Origin: an uncultured Bacilli bacterium
GTDB taxonomy: Bacteria; Bacillota_I; Bacilli_A; RF39; UBA660
Direction: 5' to 3'
NCBI GenBank assembly: GCA_948497845.1
Contig: CAOOMX010000011.1
Span: 7,611-34,541 of the forward strand
Length of the DNA stretch: 26,931 nt
The notes under the pieces are model-generated. The model did not search any database. It saw only the letters and a list, made by a program, of their open reading frames with translations, and was not told where the DNA came from. Within the stretch, counting starts at the first letter, position 1. Each line of letters starts with the position of its first letter. This document shows positions 1 through 6,758 of the stretch, piece after piece. The position numbers and the translations under genes were made by a program.

Positions 1-56
1 ACAGCAATACCACTTCGAGCAGCCCCTAAAATTAATATCTTCTTATTTTCATACAT
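1..56 (-). CDS. murD: MurD N-terminus (partial, runs off left edge)
   Basis: Only the first 18 codons and part of the 19th are present, read leftwards from an ATG at 56-54. The peptide has a short charged start followed by ILILGAARSGIA. This matches the first beta strand and glycine-rich turn of UDP-N-acetylmuramoyl-L-alanine:D-glutamate ligase (usually ILVxGxGxSGxA), the cytoplasmic Mur ligase that adds D-Glu to the peptidoglycan precursor. MurC would begin with a different motif (HxIGIGGxxMS), which is present in the real murC at 3025, so MurD is the better call. The site just upstream contains GGTGA at usable spacing. Identification rests on one short motif; another Rossmann-type protein cannot be excluded. 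Confidence 0.65.
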   Translation of the reverse strand, partial: MYENKKILILGAARSGIA

Positions 57-117
57 CTTTAATCACCACTAACATTATATTACAAATTAAAGGAAATAGA
101 AAGCCTTCCAATCAATC

Positions 118-144
118 AAAAAGGGATTGATGAACAATCCCTTT
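118..144 (-). terminator. Intrinsic terminator of the nrdD operon
   Basis: A perfect 10-bp inverted repeat (AAAGGGATTG, 5-nt loop, CAATCCCTTT) lies just after the stop codon of the small glycyl-radical gene. On the minus strand it is followed by a short T run. The T tract is only about five bases including the stem base, so termination may be incomplete. Confidence 0.6.
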
Positions 145-147
145 ATA

Positions 148-333
148 CTATTCTCCGCAAGAACATTTTTCAGCAAAAGAATGCTTAACTCTTTGACTTT
201 CTTCAGCACGTTTAGCGTTATTAAAACGTTCAACTGTACCTACTAAGTATCCTGTAATACGACGAATACTTTCAAATCCTACTCCTTCTCCTACTGTTTT
301 CTTTGATTGGAATTCTTGTTTTTTTTCTTTCAT
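148..333 (-). CDS. nrdD: Stand-alone glycyl-radical domain of anaerobic NTP reductase
   Basis: This 61-residue protein contains RRITGYLVG (residues 24-32) followed by RFNNAKRAEE and RVKH. That is the pattern found at the extreme C-terminus of full-length class III ribonucleotide reductases (NrdD). The predicted radical glycine is Gly28 in the RITGYL core. In the reductase this glycine is turned into a radical by the activase NrdG (radical SAM) and starts reduction of NTPs to dNTPs under anaerobiosis. The neighbouring large NrdD stops before this motif, so the enzyme appears to be built from two polypeptides. The start is set by a strong Shine-Dalgarno GGGAGGAG (340-347), six bases from the ATG and overlapping the stop codon of the large subunit, which suggests translational coupling. 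The residues before the motif (1-20) and the tail with a Cys-Ser-Cys (57-59) are not typical NrdD sequence. Function in trans is inferred. Confidence 0.85.
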   Translation of the reverse strand: MKEKKQEFQSKKTVGEGVGFESIRRITGYLVGTVERFNNAKRAEESQRVKHSFAEKCSCGE

Positions 334-339
334 AATAAT

Positions 340-347
340 CTCCTCCC
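340..347 (-). promoter_or_regulatory. Strong ribosome binding site overlapping nrdD stop
   Basis: GGGAGGAG on the minus strand overlaps the TAG stop of the large NrdD gene (347-349) and sits six bases before the ATG at 333. It shows that the small radical-domain gene is translated on its own and is not a read-through piece. Confidence 0.85.
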
Positions 348-2668
348 TATTCCTTTCCTTCCAAATTTTTTATAACATCAACGCTAACTGGTTCACCAGC
401 ACGTCTACCACAACGTGGACATACATCTTTAATAATACCAACATAACCACAAACTGGATCACGATCAACTGGATGATTGATAGCTCCATATCCAATATCT
501 GATTCTTTCATAATACGAACAATACTTTCAAATGCATCTAAATTATCTTCTGGAGCTCCATCCAATTCAATATAACTGATATGTCCAGCATTTGTAAGTG
601 CATGGTATTTTCCTTCTAATTGCAACTTTCTTGCAATAGAAATATCATAATATACAGGTACATGGAATGAATTTGTATAATAAGCTCTATCCGTTATACC
701 TGGAATTTTTCCATATATAGCTTTATCTATATTAATAAATCTTCCGCTTAATCCTTCCGCTGGAGTAGCTAAGCAAGTAAAATTCAAATTATATTTATTA
801 GAATATTCATCGCATTTTTCACGCATATGAGAAATAATTTCTAATCCTAAAGTTTGTGCTTCTTCACTTTCCCCATGATGTTTACCAATTAATGCTTTTA
901 AACATTCAGCAAGACCAATAAATCCGATAGATAAAGTACCATGTTTTAAAACTTTCTTTAATTTATCTGATCCTTTTAATTTATCTGAATCCAACCAAAC
1001 ATTAGCACCCATTAAGAACGGAAAATTATAAACTCTTTTATTGCATTGAATATCAAATCTTTCCAACAATTGATCTTTAACCATATCCATAATTTCATCA
1101 AGTTCTTGATAAAAACCTTCTAAATCACATTTTTTATTTCCTTCATTAGGGCCCACAATACCATGTTTAATACCTAATCTTGGCAAGTTAATAGAAGTAA
1201 ATGACAAGTTTCCTCTACCTGGTGTAATTGCTTTATCTTGATCAACTACATTAGCCATAACTCTTGTACGGCATCCCATATAACCTACTTCAGTACGATA
1301 ATCCCCTTCTTTATAAAAAGGCTTATTGAAACTTGAATCTAAGAAAGACCAGTTAGGAAACAACCTTTTAGCAGAAACACGACAACTTAATTTAAACAAA
1401 TCATAGTTAGGATCCTCTGGATTATAATTTATTCCTTCTTTTACTTTAAAAATAGAAATTGGAAATATAGGAGTTTCTCCATGTCCAAGTCCGGACTCAG
1501 CAGCCAACATATAATTTCTTGTAATCATTCGTCCTTCGCTTGTCGTATCTGTTCCAAAATTTATTGATGAAAACGGTACTTGTGCTCCTGCTCTTGAATG
1601 CATAGTATTTAAATTATGAATAAATGCTTCCATAGCTTGATAAGTTCTTTTTTCTGTTTTATCTAAAGCCTTTTTTACTGCCATTTCAAACATTCTTTTC
1701 ATAAGTTCACTATCTTTATAATATTTTTCAAAATAGCTAATACCAATATCAATAGAACTAATTTTAGCAACTTCTTTTTCAATAGAAGAAACATTAACAA
1801 ATGCATTTAAATCTTCTAAATCAATATAATCTTTAATTAAAGCAATAAGTTCTTTTCTAAAAGTTTTCAAAACACCTGGAGCTAAATAATAGTCAAAAGC
1901 TGGAATACTTTGTCCACCATGTTGATCATTTTGATTAGATTGAACCGCTATAGCTGCTAATGCTGAATAACTCATAATATCATTAGGTTCTCTTAAATGA
2001 CCATGACCTGTTGAAAATCCATGTTTAAACAATTTATCCAAGTCAATTTGCATACAAGTTGTTGTCCCCATTGCCATGAAGTCCATATCATGAATATGAA
2101 TATCTCCTTCATCATGAGCCGTTGAAAACTTTTTTTTCATCAAGTATGACTTTGTAAATTCTTTAGATACTGTTGAGCCATATTGAAGCATTGTTCCCAT
2201 CGCTGAATTACCATCAATATTAGCATTTTCTCTTTTATTATCATCTTCACTTGCAGATTTAAGCCCCAACCCTTCAAGCGTTTTCAAGAATTTATGTACT
2301 TTTTTATCATACATAAAAGTTTCTCTAGATTCTCTTCTTCTTTCTCTATATTCAGAAAAAGAAAAATATACATCTTCATAACCTGTAGCTTTCAATTCTG
2401 CTTCAATATAATCTTGTATTTCTTCAATTTTAATTTTATCTTTATCAGTATAATCACTTTCAATCTTAGAAATTACATTTTTATATACTCTTTGAATATC
2501 TTCTTCTGTATACTTATTAATCTCGTCCCCTTCTTCATTCATTATCTTAACACTATCAAAACCTTTTTTAATAGCAATTGCAATTTTTGTACCATTAAAA
2601 TCTACTTTAGAACCATTTCTTTTTACAACTTTAATCGTATCAAAAAAATCTGTTATAACTGTCGTCAT
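347..2668 (-). CDS. nrdD: Anaerobic ribonucleoside-triphosphate reductase, large part without glycyl-radical motif
   Basis: A 773-residue class III ribonucleotide reductase that makes dNTPs from NTPs, using formate as reductant in the family. An N-terminal ATP-cone regulatory domain spans about residues 12-105 (KVVKRNGSKVDFNGTKI). The barrel follows, with the conserved cysteine of TTTCMQIDL (Cys205) and the thiyl-radical candidate cysteine in GYMGCRT (Cys475). Near the C-terminus is NHPVDRDPVCGYVG...CPRCG, the zinc-ribbon region. The protein then ends about 18 residues after the last zinc-ribbon Cys, without the RxxGYL glycyl-radical motif that should follow. That motif is in the adjacent 61-residue gene. 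The zinc ribbon shows three cysteines, with Asp where the first of four is often found. No nrdG activase gene is in the window. A Shine-Dalgarno AGAGGT precedes the ATG. Confidence 0.93.
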   Translation of the reverse strand: MTTVITDFFDTIKVVKRNGSKVDFNGTKIAIAIKKGFDSVKIMNEEGDEINKYTEEDIQRVYKNVISKIESDYTDKDKIKIEEIQDYIEAELKATGYEDVYFSFSEYRERRRESRETFMYDKKVHKFLKTLEGLGLKSASEDDNKRENANIDGNSAMGTMLQYGSTVSKEFTKSYLMKKKFSTAHDEGDIHIHDMDFMAMGTTTCMQIDLDKLFKHGFSTGHGHLREPNDIMSYSALAAIAVQSNQNDQHGGQSIPAFDYYLAPGVLKTFRKELIALIKDYIDLEDLNAFVNVSSIEKEVAKISSIDIGISYFEKYYKDSELMKRMFEMAVKKALDKTEKRTYQAMEAFIHNLNTMHSRAGAQVPFSSINFGTDTTSEGRMITRNYMLAAESGLGHGETPIFPISIFKVKEGINYNPEDPNYDLFKLSCRVSAKRLFPNWSFLDSSFNKPFYKEGDYRTEVGYMGCRTRVMANVVDQDKAITPGRGNLSFTSINLPRLGIKHGIVGPNEGNKKCDLEGFYQELDEIMDMVKDQLLERFDIQCNKRVYNFPFLMGANVWLDSDKLKGSDKLKKVLKHGTLSIGFIGLAECLKALIGKHHGESEEAQTLGLEIISHMREKCDEYSNKYNLNFTCLATPAEGLSGRFINIDKAIYGKIPGITDRAYYTNSFHVPVYYDISIARKLQLEGKYHALTNAGHISYIELDGAPEDNLDAFESIVRIMKESDIGYGAINHPVDRDPVCGYVGIIKDVCPRCGRRAGEPVSVDVIKNLEGKE

Positions 2669-3024
2669 TTTTACCTCTACCTTTCGTACAATCTCATTCT
2701 ATTATTTATTTTTAAAAAAGTCTACCATTTTTTTAAAAATATAATTTTACTATTTTTTCCATTTTCTAGATTTTACTTAGTTTTTCTAAAACTTGTTTTT
2801 CACAAAAAACTCTATTTTCCCAGATAAAATCTAGCCAAAAACGCTTTTTAATATTTTTTCCAAATTTTTACATTTCTTTACTTTTTTGTATTTTTCATTT
2901 TCCAGCAATTTAACATATCAAAGATTTTACATCATTTTTCTATCTCAAAAATATCCCTTATCAAACTTCTACTTGCTTATCTTCGGCCATAAGATTATAA
3001 TAAACAATGAAACGAGGAATACAT
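2669..3024. other. AT-rich intergenic region between divergent nrdD and murC
   Basis: About 355 bases, dominated by A and T runs. The murC end holds a clear promoter (separate entry). On the nrdD side I find no confident -35/-10 pair and no NrdR-box-like palindrome. A perfect 10-bp inverted repeat, CTAGATTTTA (2766-2775) and TAAAATCTAG (2825-2834), is separated by 49 bases and would lie in the nrdD leader. The region contains no convincing gene. Confidence 0.6.
2973..3001 (+). promoter_or_regulatory. murC promoter (sigma-A type)
   Basis: TTGCTT (2973-2978), a 17-base spacer and a perfect TATAAT (2996-3001). Transcription should begin near 3008, leaving a leader of only about 15-17 bases before the murC start at 3025. 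An ATG at 3007 therefore cannot be the usual start. Confidence 0.8.
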
Positions 3025-4389
3025 ATGTTTAAAAATAAGACTATACATTTAATTGGCATTGGTGGTGTATCAATGAGCGGCATCGCCGAAATGCTTCAAG
3101 ACCAAGGAGCGATTGTTACTGGAAGTGACATAGCAGAATCTAAAATAACGAAACATCTTGAGGAAAAAGGCATTACCATTTTTTATGGTCATCATCCTGA
3201 GATCATTAAAGAAGCTGATATCGTTATTTATACAGCAGCCATCAATCCATCTGATCCAGAAAGAATGGAAGCTACAAAACTACATAAAGAAAGCTATGAA
3301 CGTGCTGCTTTTTTAGGAAAACTAATGCTTTCTTATCAAAATGCATTATGTATATCAGGTACACATGGAAAAAGTACTACCACAGGAATGGTTTCATCTA
3401 TTTTTATGGAAGCTAAGTTAGACCCAACCATTCAAATCGGAGCTATTTTACCTGCTATTAATAGCACTTCTAGAATTGGAAGCAATGCATATTTAATCAT
3501 GGAAGCTTGTGAATATGTAGATTCATTCTTACAATTTCATCCAACTGCAGCAATAATAACAAATATTGATAATGATCACTTAGATTATTTTAAAAATTTA
3601 GAAAACATTAAAAAATCTTTTGGTAAATATGCTAACTTAATTCCTGAGGACGGCTATTTAATTTATAATGCGGATGATGGAAACTCTCAATATCTAAAAG
3701 ATAGTACAAGTGCTTCTATTATCACTTATGGTATCCAAAATGAAGCAACCTTCACAGCACAAAATATAAAAACAAATGCTCTAGGATATTATAGTTTCGA
3801 CGTCTATCAACAACAAGAATTTTTCCAAAGCATAGATCTTCAACTAAATGGATATCACAACATTTACAATTGCCTTGCAGCTATTGCCCTTGCATCAATT
3901 TACATTAAAGACAAAGACATCATCAAAAAAGGTATAGAAAAGTATCATGGTGTAGAAAGAAGATTTGAATTCATTGGTCTTTATAAAGAAGCTAGAATTT
4001 TTGATGATTACGCACATCATCCGACTGAAATAAATACCATTGTAAAGAACTTAAAAACAATGAAATATAATAAATCTATAGCCATTTTCGAGCCCCACAC
4101 CTATTCAAGAACCAAAGAACATGTAGATGAATTTGCAGAAATACTAAAAAACTTTGATGAAGTCATAATTACCAAAATTTATGCAGCACGTGAAGAAAAC
4201 ATCTATAATATTAAAGAAGAAGATTTATGTAGTAAAATAAATCAAACGTATCCAAACAAAGCAAAATGCATTTTAGACTTTAAAGATATAAAAGAATACT
4301 TAAGTAAAAATACCGAAAAAGACGATTTAATCATCACAATCGGAGCAGGAACTATTACTAAACTAGCGCATGATTTAGCAAAAAAATAA
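3025..4389 (+). CDS. murC: UDP-N-acetylmuramate--L-alanine ligase
   Basis: MurC adds L-Ala to UDP-MurNAc with ATP, the first peptide step of peptidoglycan synthesis in the cytoplasm. The protein has the N-terminal HLIGIGGVSMSGIAEML nucleotide-binding turn, the Mur-ligase ATP loop SGTHGKSTTTGM, the central DNDHLDYF segment and the C-terminal FDDYAHHPTEI motif. At 454 residues it has normal length. I place the start at 3025: it follows GAGGA (3014-3018) by six bases and gives the usual MurC N-terminus. The in-frame ATG at 3007 would place the Shine-Dalgarno inside the gene and lies at or before the expected transcription start. It is the only long plus-strand gene and lies alone, ending in a terminator shared with the converging ABC operon. 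Confidence 0.95.
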   Translation: MFKNKTIHLIGIGGVSMSGIAEMLQDQGAIVTGSDIAESKITKHLEEKGITIFYGHHPEIIKEADIVIYTAAINPSDPERMEATKLHKESYERAAFLGKLMLSYQNALCISGTHGKSTTTGMVSSIFMEAKLDPTIQIGAILPAINSTSRIGSNAYLIMEACEYVDSFLQFHPTAAIITNIDNDHLDYFKNLENIKKSFGKYANLIPEDGYLIYNADDGNSQYLKDSTSASIITYGIQNEATFTAQNIKTNALGYYSFDVYQQQEFFQSIDLQLNGYHNIYNCLAAIALASIYIKDKDIIKKGIEKYHGVERRFEFIGLYKEARIFDDYAHHPTEINTIVKNLKTMKYNKSIAIFEPHTYSRTKEHVDEFAEILKNFDEVIITKIYAAREENIYNIKEEDLCSKINQTYPNKAKCILDFKDIKEYLSKNTEKDDLIITIGAGTITKLAHDLAKK

Positions 4390-4417
4390 AGAGCAATTAC
4401 AAAATTACTCTTTTTTT
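4388..4417. terminator. Bidirectional terminator between murC and ABC operon
   Basis: AAAGAGCAATT (4388-4398), a 4-base loop and AATTACTCTTT (4403-4413) pair with a single C/A mismatch. A T7 tract follows on the plus strand and an A-rich stretch precedes it, so the hairpin can serve murC from the left and the converging exporter operon from the right. Confidence 0.8.
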
Positions 4418-6758
4418 ATTCTTCTTTAAAAGATTCAAATTGTGAATTATACAAATTAGCATAAAATCCATTTTGTCGCATCAAATCCTCATGATTACCC
4501 ATTTCTATAATATTTCCTTCATTCATAACTAAAATTAAATCAGAATTTTTTATAGTAGACAATCTATGGGCAATAATAAATGATGTTCTACCAGTCGTTA
4601 ATTTATCCATTGCTTTTTGCACTAACTCTTCGGTTCTTGTATCAACATTACTAGTGGCTTCATCTAAAATCAAGAATGGTGCATCCTCAATCATACCACG
4701 AGCAATCGTAAGCAACTGTTTCTGACCAGCTGAAATACTACTGACATCTTTAATTTCACTATCTAACCCTTTAGGTAAAGTTTTTATATAATGTAAAACG
4801 CCAACAACATCACAAACTTTTTTTATTTCCTCATCAGTCACATTCTCTTTATTATAAACAATATTATCTCGAATCGTACCATTAAATAACCAAGTATCTT
4901 GCAAAACCATAATAAACAATTTATGAATATTATCTCGAGTTAAATCTTTAATAGATACACCATCTATTTGTATATCCCCATCATCTATTTCATAAAAACG
5001 CATTAACAAATTAACTAGGGTCGTTTTTCCTGCTCCAGTTGGACCAACAATAGCTATTTTTTGTCCTGGCATAACATGAGCATTAAAATCTTTAATAATC
5101 ATTTTATCTTTCGTATAACCAAAAGAAACATGCGAAAAAACAATCTCTCCTTTAACCTTGTTAGGTTCCAAATACATCCTTTTATGAGTTTCATCTTCCA
5201 TTTCTTTTTGTTCTAAAAATTCAAAAACACGTTCACTAGCAGCAGCTACAGATTGCATACTGGTCATAGCTTGAGCTAACTGCGTCAATGGGTTCGTAAA
5301 AAGACGAATATAAAGCATAAAAGCTACAATAACGCCAAAAGAAATCGTTCCTTTTAAAGTAAGTAAAGCTCCAACAATGCAAACACAAACATATCCAAAA
5401 TTTCCAATAAAGGACATAAATGGATGCATTAATCCAGATAAAAATTGACTTTTTCTTTCACATTCATATACTTTTTCATTTAATGCATCAAAAGTTTCAT
5501 TAGCCATATCTTCCCCATTATATAATTTAACAACATTATGACCTGAGAATATTTCTTCAATATGACCATTAATATTTCCTAATTCCTTCTGACGTGCTAT
5601 AAAGTATTTTTGACTTTTCCCTAGAATACCAAACATAAACACAAAACCAACCAAAGAAGAAACTACTGCTGTAATAGCCATTAAGTAATTCGTATAAAAC
5701 ATCATAATTAATGAGCCTAGAAACAAAGCTAATGCACTAACTAAAGTTGTAAAACTATGATTCATTTCTTGCGAAACAGTATCTACATCATTCGTCACAC
5801 GTGAAAGTACATCCCCAATAGTATTGGTATCAAAATAACTTAAAGGCAATTTATTAATTTTCTTAGATATGCTATTTCGAACTTTACGAGAATAATTATT
5901 AGCAACATGAACCATAATTAAGCCCTCAACAAAACCAAATAAAGCATTTATTCCGTAAAGAAAAGCAATAACTAAAACAATACTTTTAACTGCATCAAAG
6001 TCTATTTTAGGTTTAATAATGTCATATATACTAGTAGGAAGCTCATCTATCGCTTTTAATTTAGTTTCAGTATCTTCGTTATTTCCCATCTTTTCCAAAG
6101 CGATTAAAAAAGTGATTTGGTCTTGACTAGAAATAACTTCTTTATCATAAACGATATCTTTGAACAAACTACGTTGAATACTATCAGGAAGTTTTCCTAA
6201 AGAAAGAAAATCTTTTTCCAATAAAGACAAAAATTCTAATTTATCTGTTTTAGAAATTAATATACCTTGGTATTCCACATCTTTAAAAAAGGCATTCTTT
6301 ATTTGTGAAGAAACTTCATCTATTCCATCATAAGAATTTTTTTCTACTTCAAGCAAAAAGGATTGAAACCTTCTTTTATCTTCTTCACTAAAATCTTGAG
6401 ATGTTAATATTCTAGCAATATTCTCTTCTTTAAAGTCTTCCTTAAAAAGCATTGAAACAAAGACACGAACTTCTTCTTTAAAGTCTCGATTTGCAATTTG
6501 TTCACTAATATCTTTTAAAGCTTTAGTATCAAAAGATAAGCCCTTTGTAATTTCATCTGTCAAATTAGATAACTTATTCGGAGCCATAAGCGTAAGTATA
6601 GAGGCAACACCCGCTAAAACAAAAGCCACAATAATAAGACCCCAAAAAGCTTTTAAATTTAGGATTAGCTTTTTAATAGCCACTTTAAAATTTTTAGGTT
6701 TCTCGACAATTTTATGAGCACCTGGTCCTCGGCGAGGATGTTTTTCTTCCTTAGGCAT
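4416..6758 (-). CDS. ABC exporter half-transporter with long repeated insert
   Basis: A 780-residue transmembrane-domain plus ATPase half of a heterodimeric ABC exporter, about 180 residues longer than usual. A basic cytoplasmic start (RRGPGAHK, KPKNFK) leads to TM1 (about 38-60). Then comes a 190-residue hydrophilic insert (about 70-257) before TM2 (about 258-285). The ATPase has Walker A GPTGAGKTT, a degenerate signature SSISAGQKQ, Walker B FLILDEATSNVD with the catalytic Glu, and the H-loop IIAHRLST. The insert holds two clearly related segments (about 157-182 and 198-223, pattern FKD-Y-IS-D-FL-LEK) and a weaker third (about 104-140). From topology it should lie outside the membrane. It overlaps its partner gene by eight bases. 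Substrate unknown; relatives (LmrCD, BmrCD, TM287/288) export drugs or lipids. Confidence 0.9.
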   Translation of the reverse strand: MPKEEKHPRRGPGAHKIVEKPKNFKVAIKKLILNLKAFWGLIIVAFVLAGVASILTLMAPNKLSNLTDEITKGLSFDTKALKDISEQIANRDFKEEVRVFVSMLFKEDFKEENIARILTSQDFSEEDKRRFQSFLLEVEKNSYDGIDEVSSQIKNAFFKDVEYQGILISKTDKLEFLSLLEKDFLSLGKLPDSIQRSLFKDIVYDKEVISSQDQITFLIALEKMGNNEDTETKLKAIDELPTSIYDIIKPKIDFDAVKSIVLVIAFLYGINALFGFVEGLIMVHVANNYSRKVRNSISKKINKLPLSYFDTNTIGDVLSRVTNDVDTVSQEMNHSFTTLVSALALFLGSLIMMFYTNYLMAITAVVSSLVGFVFMFGILGKSQKYFIARQKELGNINGHIEEIFSGHNVVKLYNGEDMANETFDALNEKVYECERKSQFLSGLMHPFMSFIGNFGYVCVCIVGALLTLKGTISFGVIVAFMLYIRLFTNPLTQLAQAMTSMQSVAAASERVFEFLEQKEMEDETHKRMYLEPNKVKGEIVFSHVSFGYTKDKMIIKDFNAHVMPGQKIAIVGPTGAGKTTLVNLLMRFYEIDDGDIQIDGVSIKDLTRDNIHKLFIMVLQDTWLFNGTIRDNIVYNKENVTDEEIKKVCDVVGVLHYIKTLPKGLDSEIKDVSSISAGQKQLLTIARGMIEDAPFLILDEATSNVDTRTEELVQKAMDKLTTGRTSFIIAHRLSTIKNSDLILVMNEGNIIEMGNHEDLMRQNGFYANLYNSQFESFKEE

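Noticed and set aside
148..349. A simple frameshift or in-frame stop splitting one nrdD gene
   Set aside because: The small frame meets a TAA just upstream, the joined linker would be about 50 residues where fused NrdD has a short one, and a strong ribosome site serves the second ATG.
2294..2827. Plus-strand frame of 177 codons
   Set aside because: It is antisense to nrdD and its leader; the protein is a low-complexity Phe/Ile/Asn run with no ribosome site.
2669..2972. NrdR box or riboswitch before nrdD
   Set aside because: No pair of NrdR-like palindromes and no conserved riboswitch core could be recognised by eye.
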